From assembly GCF_000166355.1 (NCBI RefSeq), contig NC_014652.1:1127001-1191000 (forward strand): DNA of 64,000 nt, in the 5' to 3' direction. Shown piece after piece: positions 37,284-46,274 of this stretch. Source of the DNA: Caldicellulosiruptor hydrothermalis 108 (GTDB lineage: Bacteria; Bacillota; Thermoanaerobacteria; Caldicellulosiruptorales; Caldicellulosiruptoraceae). The notes below the pieces were generated by a model that was given only the letters and a program-made list of their open reading frames with translations, made no database searches and had not been told where the DNA came from. A program made the position numbers and the translations under genes. Every line of letters begins with the position of its first letter. Position 1 is the first letter of the stretch.

Positions 37284-39174
37284 TGGAATTGAACTTGAAA
37301 AAAATGCAGAGATAGTAGTTAAAAGTAATTGCAACTATTTAGTAATAGCTGGACCTGGCTCAGGTAAAACAGAGTTGCTTGCTCAAAGGGCTTGTTTTTT
37401 ACTTCAAACGGGTATTTGCTATTCACCAAAAAGGATACTTGCAATCAGCTATAAAAAAGAAGCTGCCAAAAATTTAGCAGAAAGGGTTCAAAAAAGATGT
37501 GGTCAGAAATTGGCGAATAGATTTGTATCACTAACTTTTGATGCTTTTGCTAAGAGCCTTTTGGATAGATTTCTGTATGGACTTCCTGAAGTATACAGAC
37601 CTGATGTTAATTATGATATTAATCCTTCTGTATTAAGAGAGGGGAAGCGAAGCATTTTGTTAAGATTTGAGGGAAAAGAACCGAAACATTTACTTACAGG
37701 TGATTATGTTGATGGAATTCATAGTCTTTCAATAGAGAATATTATTAATAAAAAAATGACAGATAAAAAGCTTCCCTTTAATAATGAACCTAACAATTTA
37801 GAAGAATGGATGATTAACGAATTATGGAAATTATTTTTGAAAGGAGATAAAGATTTTAAACCTGCTCTGACTTTTCCAATGATTTCAAGACTTGCTGAAT
37901 ATATCTTGAGGGAAAATCCTTTTGTTCTTAAAGCATTGCGAGCGACATATTCACATGTATTTTTAGATGAATTTCAGGATATAACAGGAGTACAATATGA
38001 TTTATTGAAAACTTGTTTTCTCGGGTCTAATGCCGTAATAACTGCAGTAGGAGATAATAAACAGCGAATTATGGAATGGGCAGGAGCACTAAGAAATTCA
38101 TTTGAATTGTTTGAAAAAGATTTCAATGCCCAAAGAATAAATTTACTGATGAATCATAGGTCTGCGCCGCGTTTAGTTGAATTGCAAAAAGTTTTTATAA
38201 AAGAAGCATTTGGTGAAAAAATAGATTTGTCCGATTTAAAAATAGAGAATAGCAAAAAATGGAGTAAAGATGATGGAATATGTGAAGTTTGGATTTTTAA
38301 TGATTATATTAAAGAAGCTCAAATTTTATCTGAAAACATAAAGAAGTGGCTAAATTCAGAAGATTTAAGTCATAGAGATATTTGTGTTTTGGTAAAACAA
38401 CGTCCTTCTAAATACACAAATATGCTGATTAAAACATTAGCTGAAAATAGCATGAATGCAAGAGATGAAGGCGAAGTTTCAGATTTATTAAATGAGGAAA
38501 TAATTCAGTTTATAATTAATTTATTTTCATTAGCATTAAATATTAATGGAAATAATTCATACACATTTGTATACGATTTTATAAAAATATTAAATGGATA
38601 TGATGATGACACTCCAGAGAGGTTTTTAATTAAACTTGAATCTGAAATAACAGAGTTATTGAGGTTTGCAAACGAAAAACTACTTAAGATTGATAATCAG
38701 AAACAAATTGTAGAATTATATAAAATTATAATTAGATATTTAAAAATGGATAGATTAATATCCTATTTTCCGCAGTATAGAAATACAGCATGGTTTAATG
38801 ATTTAATGAATAAGTCTATTAAATTATTGTGGAATGAATTTGAAATAACAAATAATTGGTCAAAAGCAATAACTAACTTTATAGGAATAAACAGTATTCC
38901 TATTATGACTATTCATAAAAGTAAAGGGCTCGAATATGATACTGTTGTATTCATTGGTTTAGAAGATTCAGCATTTTGGAGTATTAAAAATCAACCTGAA
39001 CAAGATACTTGCGCCTTTTTTGTAGCTTTATCGAGAGCGAAAAGACGTGTAATAATAACTTTTAGTAAATATAGAGATGTCGGAGCAAATCCTTGCCAAA
39101 CTGCAGAAAATGTTAAAAAATTTTATGAATTACTTGCCAAATCGGGTATTGTAGAATATAGAGATTTTATGTAA
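37240..39174 (+). CDS. gajB: UvrD/Rep-like superfamily 1 helicase, Gabija GajB-like
   Basis: A 644-residue SF1A helicase. Motif I AGPGSGKTELLAQRA is at about residues 34-48, motif II VFLDEFQDITGVQYD at about 242, motif III-IV with GDNKQRIMEWAGA, and motif V-VI with TIHKSKGLEYDTVVFIGLED and FVALSRAKRRVII near the C-terminus. In Gabija, GajB assists the GajA nuclease after sensing DNA ends or nucleotide depletion. The gene overlaps gajA by 44 bases in a different frame, so translation is coupled. It is larger than the first GajB (about 490 aa). The coding is as A+T-rich as the NACHT and gajA genes. Confidence 0.88.
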   Translation: MKNMLIPKEQWKPADGIELEKNAEIVVKSNCNYLVIAGPGSGKTELLAQRACFLLQTGICYSPKRILAISYKKEAAKNLAERVQKRCGQKLANRFVSLTFDAFAKSLLDRFLYGLPEVYRPDVNYDINPSVLREGKRSILLRFEGKEPKHLLTGDYVDGIHSLSIENIINKKMTDKKLPFNNEPNNLEEWMINELWKLFLKGDKDFKPALTFPMISRLAEYILRENPFVLKALRATYSHVFLDEFQDITGVQYDLLKTCFLGSNAVITAVGDNKQRIMEWAGALRNSFELFEKDFNAQRINLLMNHRSAPRLVELQKVFIKEAFGEKIDLSDLKIENSKKWSKDDGICEVWIFNDYIKEAQILSENIKKWLNSEDLSHRDICVLVKQRPSKYTNMLIKTLAENSMNARDEGEVSDLLNEEIIQFIINLFSLALNINGNNSYTFVYDFIKILNGYDDDTPERFLIKLESEITELLRFANEKLLKIDNQKQIVELYKIIIRYLKMDRLISYFPQYRNTAWFNDLMNKSIKLLWNEFEITNNWSKAITNFIGINSIPIMTIHKSKGLEYDTVVFIGLEDSAFWSIKNQPEQDTCAFFVALSRAKRRVIITFSKYRDVGANPCQTAENVKKFYELLAKSGIVEYRDFM

Positions 39175-39219
39175 GAGAATACTTGAATGTGATTGTTGGT
39201 TTAATCTTCGATGGAGAAT

Positions 39220-39228
39220 TGGTATAAT
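39220..39228 (+). promoter_or_regulatory. Extended -10 promoter upstream of the DUF499 cassette
   Basis: TGG followed by TATAAT (39223-39228). The 185 bases to the start codon at 39413 hold A+T-rich DNA without a frame. It would let the DUF499 cassette be expressed apart from Gabija. Confidence 0.4.
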
Positions 39229-39412
39229 AAAATCAATAGCAATATACGAAACTTAACCTGTATTATACATGAGTGAGAAAGTAGAAAGATTTTGTTTAGT
39301 GCATCAACTAAATGTCTATAAATAAAAAAATAATTAATTGGCTAATTTAGGTATCGTAAGGATGATTCGTATTCTCATTGAAAAAAATAAAATTCACTGG
39401 AGGTAAACACTC

Positions 39413-42400
39413 ATGAAAACTCTTTTCGAGCTTTGTAAACCCAGGGATGATGTGTTCACAACAAGAAGCTCAGAAGATGTTCAGGAAATCTCAGACCTTC
39501 TTTCTGACAAAATCAAGCCGGAAAAGTTTTTTGAACAAACATACATAACAAACGGTATGAGAAGATTATTTGATGTTGCATTCAAAAGATTTAGTGGAAT
39601 TGATGATGAACAAGGTGTAATTGTTCTGCGACAGGCAATGGGTGGTGGCAAGACCCATAACATGATTGCTTTGGGGCTTTTGGCAAAGTATCCGGAAATC
39701 AGAAAAAAGATTTTAGGTGATGATTATCCATATATGTACACAGGTAGAATAAGACTTGCAGTATTTACTGGAAGATGGACAAATTCAATCCCATGGGTAG
39801 AAATAGCGAACCAGCTTGGCAAGCAAGAGGTTTTGAACAAGTCCCTTCAAAATCATATGTTTGCACCTGGCGATAGAGAGTGGACAGAGCTATTAGCAGG
39901 GGACCCGCTTTTGATACTGCTTGATGAGCTTCCGCTATATCTTGAGTATGTCCAGAGTATTCCAGTTGGTGAGAGTAACTTTGGAAAGGTTGTTTCAATT
40001 GGGCTTTCGAATCTTTTCAATGCAATCCAGAAAAAAGAGCTTTCAAACGTAATGGTGGTTGTGGCAGACCTTCAAGCAGCGTATGAGCAAGGAGGGAAAC
40101 TTTTACAAAGTGCTTTAGCAACAGAGCTTGACAAAGAAGCAACCCGTGTTGCCTCTTCTATCCAGCCGGTTGATATGGTCACAAATGATGTATACTGTAT
40201 TTTGAGAAAAAGATTTTTCAAAGAGTATCCTCAAGACCCTGAAAATGACCCAGATGTAGAAGAGATTGCAAAAGCCTACAAAGAGGTTATTGAAGAAGGT
40301 AATAGAAAAGGACAGACTACAGTTGAGCCAGAGCGAATTTACACTGAGATTAAGAGAACATATCCGTTTCATCCTGCAATAATGGAGCTTGTTAGCAGAT
40401 TCAGGGAAAATGTCAATTTCCAGCAAACACGAGGACTTATTCGTCTTATGAGGCACTACATAAGATATCTTTACAGTGAAGATGGGAAACTTGCAAAGCA
40501 GAAGTATTTAATTGAACCATACGACTTTGACCTGAGCGATTACAACACGCGCGAAGAGATTATAAATATAAAGCAGAGTTTAGAAAATGCCATTATGCAC
40601 GATGTTTATTCAACAGCTCATATTACAACTGCAAAGGCTATTGACCAAAAGTACAATACTAACTTAGCAAGTGAAGTTGCAAAATTGATTTTGCTGTCTT
40701 CGCTGTCTGAAATTACAAAATCTCCATTAGGTCTTACAACAAGTGAGCTTTTTGCATATATGAGCTCTCCAAACAAAGATTTAAGCAGTCTTGCGAACAT
40801 AATTGAAGAATTTAAGCAAAATTCATTACATACAAGAATTGATGCAAATGACAGAATATATATTACACCAATGGAAAATGTAGTTGCGCGCATGAGAAAA
40901 TTCAAAAGTATGTATACATTAGATGAAGCGGAGGCAGTGTTAGAGAGGCTTCTTTATGAATATTTTTCACCAAGGAATCTAAACTGCTATCAGAAGGTGT
41001 ACCAAAAGATTGTCGCTTTGCCAAATGACATATCAAAAATCAATGTGGATATGAACAATGTAACGCTAATTATTTCAAAGCCTTATGACTCAAAAGGGTC
41101 TCTTAACCCAGCACTGATTGGTTTTTGGCAAAATCAAACTTACAAAAATAGACTTCTCTTTTTAACAGGTTCTACTACCATGTATAATACGCTTTTAGAG
41201 AAAATAAGAGAGTATATGTGTTGGGAAAACGTGCTAAATGAGCTCAGAAAAGAGGGTGTTCCAGAGACTGACACAGAATATCAACGAGCAGAAAATGAAC
41301 AGAGCAAGATGAAAACTGCAGTTTTAGAAGTCTTGAGAGAGACTTTTAACAAGATTTACTATCCACAGAGGCCATATACTAAACAGAACGCTGAACTTAT
41401 TTCTGAAGATTTAAAATATCTGCCAGCGAGTGAAAATAGTGATTCTCAAGGTTCAAAAGGGATAGACAGAGTTAGAGCTCTTCTTGGCAACAACCGAGAT
41501 GGAGAGATTGTCATTCAAAAAGTGTTGCTTAACAAAAAGTATATAGAAGTAAATGACATTGATGAATTTCGCGAAAAGGTAGAGAATTTGCTCTTCACAA
41601 GAGAGTCAATGTCTTGGTCCGAGATTGTTGAAAGAGCAGCGCGAGATGCAAGGTGGTTTTGGCATCCACCAGAGGCCCTGGAGAATTTAAAGCGCGAGAT
41701 GCTTTCAAAAGGTTTGTGGAAAGAAAGTGGAGGGATTGTTTTAAGAGGTGAGGCAGCAAAGGACAAAACAACAGTAAAAGTTCAGTTTGTATCCCCTGAC
41801 TTTGACACAGGCGAGGTAGTTTTAAAGCTCATACCAATGTTTGGTGATGTTGTACATTATGAAGAGGGTGATAAGGAGGTATCAGAGAACTCACCGGTTG
41901 TGCCAAATATTAATGAGTTCAGGACAAAAGCAGTAAAGCTCAGTTTCCTTTGCATTGATTCAACAGGGTATCATCCAAAAGGTGATGTTGTAAAATATGA
42001 ATGTGAAATTTTACTTGATGACAATATAAGATTTTGCGACCAAGAAGGCAGAGCTCACATAAAAATAAGAACAGCTCCGCAGGCAACTGTAAAGTATACA
42101 ACAGATGGTTCAAACCCGCGCTATAATGGCAAAGTTGCCGAAAATGGTGATATTACAATTCCAGATAATACAAGGGTAATTAATGTGGTTGCAGAAAAAG
42201 ATGGTGTTTTTTCAGAGATAAAAAATATTCCTGTGAGAAGAGATGTTACAGGAAACATAGTAATTAAGCAAATAGAACTTGATTATACAAAACCGGTTAA
42301 ATTAAAACTTTCAGGTAGCAAGAAAATTCTGATTTTTAGTATAGAAGAACTTCAAAGAGAAATTGAACTATTGAAAAATTACAAAGGAAAGTTTGTTGCC

Positions 42401-42655
42401 TATTCTCTTGATATTTATAGAGATGATGATAACTATATTGTCCTGACATGTAAAAAGCCACAAGGGGTAGAACCAAGCGAGATTTTTACACATATTGAAA
42501 AGGTCAAAACCGACTTCTACAATGATGGGATTCAAAACGTGAGAGCTGTTATTACAGAACTGTTATTTGAAGATGCAAAAGACTTTGAAGAATGGATAAA
42601 GCAAAAAGGCAAGACGCTTCATGACTTCAAGGAGGCAATAACACAGAATGAGTAA
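39413..42655 (+). CDS. DUF499 AAA-type ATPase of an anti-phage cassette
   Basis: A 1,080-residue ATPase of the DUF499 type. Walker A is LRQAMGGGKTHNMIALGLLA (about residues 70-89) and Walker B LLILLDELPLYLEY (about 163-176). The C-terminal third is beta-rich and contains a chitobiase-C-terminal-like element, VKYTTDGSNPRYNG, followed by VINVVAEKDGVFSE, seen also in some surface proteins. Such ATPases occur beside DUF3780, DUF1156 and PLD-helicase genes in defence islands, as here. Its exact role in that system is not known to me; remodelling or DNA-translocation are possible. The ATG has TGGAGGTAA upstream and the gene overlaps the next by eight bases. Confidence 0.85.
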   Translation: MKTLFELCKPRDDVFTTRSSEDVQEISDLLSDKIKPEKFFEQTYITNGMRRLFDVAFKRFSGIDDEQGVIVLRQAMGGGKTHNMIALGLLAKYPEIRKKILGDDYPYMYTGRIRLAVFTGRWTNSIPWVEIANQLGKQEVLNKSLQNHMFAPGDREWTELLAGDPLLILLDELPLYLEYVQSIPVGESNFGKVVSIGLSNLFNAIQKKELSNVMVVVADLQAAYEQGGKLLQSALATELDKEATRVASSIQPVDMVTNDVYCILRKRFFKEYPQDPENDPDVEEIAKAYKEVIEEGNRKGQTTVEPERIYTEIKRTYPFHPAIMELVSRFRENVNFQQTRGLIRLMRHYIRYLYSEDGKLAKQKYLIEPYDFDLSDYNTREEIINIKQSLENAIMHDVYSTAHITTAKAIDQKYNTNLASEVAKLILLSSLSEITKSPLGLTTSELFAYMSSPNKDLSSLANIIEEFKQNSLHTRIDANDRIYITPMENVVARMRKFKSMYTLDEAEAVLERLLYEYFSPRNLNCYQKVYQKIVALPNDISKINVDMNNVTLIISKPYDSKGSLNPALIGFWQNQTYKNRLLFLTGSTTMYNTLLEKIREYMCWENVLNELRKEGVPETDTEYQRAENEQSKMKTAVLEVLRETFNKIYYPQRPYTKQNAELISEDLKYLPASENSDSQGSKGIDRVRALLGNNRDGEIVIQKVLLNKKYIEVNDIDEFREKVENLLFTRESMSWSEIVERAARDARWFWHPPEALENLKREMLSKGLWKESGGIVLRGEAAKDKTTVKVQFVSPDFDTGEVVLKLIPMFGDVVHYEEGDKEVSENSPVVPNINEFRTKAVKLSFLCIDSTGYHPKGDVVKYECEILLDDNIRFCDQEGRAHIKIRTAPQATVKYTTDGSNPRYNGKVAENGDITIPDNTRVINVVAEKDGVFSEIKNIPVRRDVTGNIVIKQIELDYTKPVKLKLSGSKKILIFSIEELQREIELLKNYKGKFVAYSLDIYRDDDNYIVLTCKKPQGVEPSEIFTHIEKVKTDFYNDGIQNVRAVITELLFEDAKDFEEWIKQKGKTLHDFKEAITQNE

Positions 42656-43250
42656 ATCTAAAAAGAAAGACGCTGCAGCCTCAATTGGCTTTGGATATGT
42701 ACCATCTGAGACGCAGCACCATTTTATGGTGGTAATTCCTCAAGGGAAGAACGAAACAGTAAAGGTGTATGAAAGATTTATATGGCAAGAGGGGAAGGAA
42801 GTACAAGATATTGATGAGAACAGTCCTCTTCACAACCAGCTCAAAGTAGTTGTTCCTAAATGGTTGTGGCAGAGAGTTGCACCATATGTTGCACAGGAGT
42901 TCAATTTTCGGCTTGAAAAGGAGGGTTTTAAGAAATCTAAGTGGAAAGTTGGGCAAAATCCCGTTCACAGACTTTTGGGGAAAGAACTTGTGGTTTTGCT
43001 CTGGGCACTGGAAGATTGCACTGATGATTCGCAGGTGCCTGTTGCAATTGTCAACTGGCAGGGCTTGCGACCAGAAGAGAGATGGTGGTTGTATGGTGTT
43101 ACGAATGCTGCAACAGGCAGGGTAAATGACAGAAAAGGTTGGAGAATGGCACTAAAATATGCTTTGCTTGATAATCCAGTAAGTCAAAAACAAATTAAAC
43201 AGCTTGACTTTGAAAGCATCAAAGAACAAAAAGTTATATATGAAGAGTAA
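42648..43250 (+). CDS. DUF3780 protein of the anti-phage cassette
   Basis: A 200-residue soluble protein with the motifs GFGYVPSETQHHFMVVIPQG near the N-terminus, RLLGKELVVLLWALEDC in the middle and NWQGLRPEERWWLYGVTNAA towards the end. These identify the DUF3780 family by recall; the conserved Trp-rich segment is distinctive. No catalytic residues can be named. In known loci this gene lies between DUF499 and DUF1156, as here. It overlaps the DUF499 gene by eight bases, so the two are translated together and are probably subunits of one complex (inference). Confidence 0.8.
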   Translation: MSKSKKKDAAASIGFGYVPSETQHHFMVVIPQGKNETVKVYERFIWQEGKEVQDIDENSPLHNQLKVVVPKWLWQRVAPYVAQEFNFRLEKEGFKKSKWKVGQNPVHRLLGKELVVLLWALEDCTDDSQVPVAIVNWQGLRPEERWWLYGVTNAATGRVNDRKGWRMALKYALLDNPVSQKQIKQLDFESIKEQKVIYEE

Positions 43251-43290
43251 TACTGACAGAAATTCTTGACCTAAAAGGAGATGGAAGAAG

Positions 43291-46194
43291 ATGGAGAAAT
43301 CTTTTATAGAGGTTCAATTCCCAGTTTCAAAACTTTCAAAGGAGGCATTTAAAGAGCGAAAAGCAGGTGCAGGACAGACATTAACAGGACTTGGCAAATG
43401 GTGGGGCAGAAAACCTCTTGTGCTTGTGCGTGCACTACTTTTGGGACTTCTTTTGCCTGCAACAGACGATCCAAAAAAAGATATGAAGATTTTTCTCAAG
43501 CTTATGGCTATGGACGAAGAAGGCTTAAAGCTGAGAAGAAAAAGCATCATATCAGCAAGAGATCTTTTTGAATTTGCAACAGAGGAGGAAAAGACAAGAT
43601 ATTTCGATGTTACAGATGATGGAAAGATAAGTTACAAAAAAAATTTAAAAAAAGCTGAAAGGGAAGAAATTCAAGAAAAAATATTTAAAAGGATGCCGTA
43701 TGAACAAAAGCTAAAATATTGCAAGCGACCTGAAGAAATAGAAAATCTACCCAAGAGTGCTTGGGATGAGATAAATGAACATCTCGGAACAAATGCATAT
43801 TCGTATTCATCTCTTATTGAAGAGCTTGGCAAAAAAAGATTTGGACAGATTCCAACAGTTGGAGATTGTTTTTGCGGTGGAGGGAGTATTCCATTTGAAG
43901 CAGCAAGGCTTGGGTTTGGTGTTTTTGCGTCAGACCTAAATCCAATTGCAATGCTTCTTACGTGGGCAGCTTTGAATCTTTTGAGCCTGCCCGAAGATGC
44001 GATTGAAAAGCTAAAAGATTTTCAAAAAAGAATATTTGAGCAGGCAGACAAGATTGTAACTCAGTGGCAGATTGAGCACAACTCAAAAGGGCATAGAGCA
44101 AATGCATATTTATACTGCGTTGAGACAATTTGTCCTGAATGTGGTTTCAAAGTACCTCTACTACCTTCTTTGGTAATTGGCAAAAATTCTAAAACTATTG
44201 CAGTGTTGCACGAAAACCCGGTTAAAAAAGGATTTGATATAGAAATCAAAATGAATGTCAGCCAATCAGAGCTCGAACAAGCAGCTAAAAACGGAACTGT
44301 AAAGGATGGTTATCTAATTTGTCCACATTGTAAAATGGAAACAAGTATTTCGTCAATTAGGGGAGATAAGGTTGATGAGAGTGGCAAAACAATTTGGGGG
44401 CTAAGGCGCTGGGAAAAACATGAATTTATACCAAGAGAAGATGATGTTTTTCAAGAAAGATTGTATTGCATAAGATATGAGGATGAAAAAGGGCACAGAT
44501 ATTACAAAGCTCCAGATGATGAGGATTTGGAAAGGGAAAAGAAAGTTATAGATCTTTTGAAAGAAAGATTCGATGAGTGGCAGCAAAAAGGATATATTCC
44601 AAGCGATATGATTGAAGAAGGAGAAAAAACAAACGAACCTGTACGAACACGCGGTTGGGCATATTGGCATCAGCTTTTTAATCCACGACAGTTACTTTTA
44701 CATGGACTTTTGATGGAGCTGATTGATAAAGAGGCAAGGACAAAAGAGGAGAAAATTGTGGGGCTACTAGGGGTTAATAGGTGCTGTAATTGGAATTCAA
44801 AATTATCCCATTGGGAAAATAAATACGTTGAAAACGGTCGGCAAACTTTTTACAATCAAGCTTTAAATAGTTTCTACTTATATGCTACTAGACCTCTACA
44901 TTCTTTGAAAGAAATGATCTTAATAGAAATATCATCTTTTTTGCAATTAAATAATCATAATATGGTTGATGTTTTTCTTTCAGACGCCCGCGATATAAAT
45001 CAATCCTGCCACATTTGGATAACAGACCCCCCATATGCCGATGCAATAAACTACCATGAGCTATCAGAGTTCTTCTTAGCATGGGATAAGAAGTTTTTGA
45101 AAGAAGTTTTTCCAGATTGGTATACAGACAGCAAAAGGGCATTGGCAGTTCGGGGCGACCGCGAACTGTTTAAAGCAGCTTTTACAGAGATTCTTAAAAA
45201 CATAGTTTCTAATATGCCTGAAAATGGCTATTTTGTCCTCATGTTTACACACCAAGACTCCCAAGTTTTTGCAGACCTTACAGAGATTTTGCTTAACTCA
45301 GGGCTTTTGTCTGTCAATGCATGGAGCATTGCAACAGAGACAGAGGACAATATGTCAGAGGGCAATTTTGTCCAGTCAACTGTGTGTGTTGTTTTAAAGA
45401 AGATTGATAGAACTCAACTTGAGCCTGTATTTATTGAAGAGCTGTATCCTTTTGGCAAAGAAGAGGTAGAAAGACAGATAAAGCTCATGTATGAGCTTGA
45501 CAAAGATGAAGCAGAGCCTAATTTTAGTCCAACAGATTTGGAGTTGTCAGGCTACTATGCAGCACTGCGTGTTTTGACATCCTGCAATCTTAAAGCTACA
45601 AATCAAAAGATTAAAGAGTTTTTGGATTCCATGCGCGAATATGCAAGCAGCTACATAGTACCAGAAGGTTTGAAATACCTTGGGTTTGATCAAGATACCA
45701 TTTATGAAATTTGGCGCAAGATGGAAAGCTATGAGAAGTTTTATATAAGGGGCATCGAATTTGAAACAAGGGGCGAAAAAAGAATAGGTGCATATCAAGA
45801 TGCTGCAAGGAGTCTTGGTGTTGCTGATTATGATGAACTTTTTGCAGTCAAAAAATCAAATTCGGCAAGACTGAGGACAGCAAGTGAGCTTGGGCAGGAA
45901 CTTCTTGATACCAAACATGCGTTTAGTACAACAATCTTGCGCTTGTGTCTTTTAGCGATAAATAGCGCAATAAAAAAAGACCAGGAAATAAATGACACTG
46001 CCGAGGCGGTTGCACTTTCACATGAGATGTTAAAGACCAAACTTGGCACAAAGTACTGGAACAACAAAAGCAAGATAGAGATAATATTCAGATACCTTGC
46101 AAGGCTTGAGAAAATTGATGGCATGGAACACTGGCAAAACGACTCAAAAATAGCTTCATATCTTGCTGAGCGTGTGGCAAACGATAGACTGTAA
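43291..46194 (+). CDS. DUF1156 DNA methyltransferase of the anti-phage cassette
   Basis: A 967-residue adenine-type DNA methyltransferase. The N-terminal DUF1156 segment is SKEAFKERKAGAGQTLTGLG, followed by KWWGRKPLVLVRALLLGLLL. The SAM-binding motif is VGDCFCGGGSIPFEAARLG (about residues 190-208), followed by SDLNPIAMLL. The catalytic motif IV is DPPYADAINYHE (about 578). Zinc-ribbon cysteines CPECG and CPHCK lie between them. A DPPY motif indicates N6-adenine or N4-cytosine methylation. It probably marks host DNA so that the cassette spares it (inference). It is followed, after a 77-base gap with a strong hairpin, by the PLD-helicase. Confidence 0.88.
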   Translation: MEKSFIEVQFPVSKLSKEAFKERKAGAGQTLTGLGKWWGRKPLVLVRALLLGLLLPATDDPKKDMKIFLKLMAMDEEGLKLRRKSIISARDLFEFATEEEKTRYFDVTDDGKISYKKNLKKAEREEIQEKIFKRMPYEQKLKYCKRPEEIENLPKSAWDEINEHLGTNAYSYSSLIEELGKKRFGQIPTVGDCFCGGGSIPFEAARLGFGVFASDLNPIAMLLTWAALNLLSLPEDAIEKLKDFQKRIFEQADKIVTQWQIEHNSKGHRANAYLYCVETICPECGFKVPLLPSLVIGKNSKTIAVLHENPVKKGFDIEIKMNVSQSELEQAAKNGTVKDGYLICPHCKMETSISSIRGDKVDESGKTIWGLRRWEKHEFIPREDDVFQERLYCIRYEDEKGHRYYKAPDDEDLEREKKVIDLLKERFDEWQQKGYIPSDMIEEGEKTNEPVRTRGWAYWHQLFNPRQLLLHGLLMELIDKEARTKEEKIVGLLGVNRCCNWNSKLSHWENKYVENGRQTFYNQALNSFYLYATRPLHSLKEMILIEISSFLQLNNHNMVDVFLSDARDINQSCHIWITDPPYADAINYHELSEFFLAWDKKFLKEVFPDWYTDSKRALAVRGDRELFKAAFTEILKNIVSNMPENGYFVLMFTHQDSQVFADLTEILLNSGLLSVNAWSIATETEDNMSEGNFVQSTVCVVLKKIDRTQLEPVFIEELYPFGKEEVERQIKLMYELDKDEAEPNFSPTDLELSGYYAALRVLTSCNLKATNQKIKEFLDSMREYASSYIVPEGLKYLGFDQDTIYEIWRKMESYEKFYIRGIEFETRGEKRIGAYQDAARSLGVADYDELFAVKKSNSARLRTASELGQELLDTKHAFSTTILRLCLLAINSAIKKDQEINDTAEAVALSHEMLKTKLGTKYWNNKSKIEIIFRYLARLEKIDGMEHWQNDSKIASYLAERVANDRL

Positions 46195-46206
46195 AATTTA
46201 AAGCGA

Positions 46207-46274
46207 GAAGGAGGTGCAAAAAAGGCAGTATCCTGCAAAAAAGGATGCAGGGTATTGCCTTTTTGTAAAATATG
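46207..46274 (+). promoter_or_regulatory. Ribosome site separated from the helicase start by a 19-bp hairpin
   Basis: AAGGAGGTG (46208-46215) is the only strong ribosome site before ATG 46272, but it lies 56 bases away. The bases between form a stem of 19 pairs, including two G-T, between 46219-46237 and 46246-46264, with the eight-base loop AAAAAGGA. If folded, the site lies about 10 bases from the ATG. Folding could bring the ribosome site to working distance. The hairpin plus T run is also terminator-like, so transcription of the helicase may be limited here. An in-frame TAA at 46266-46268 excludes a start further upstream. Confidence 0.6.
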
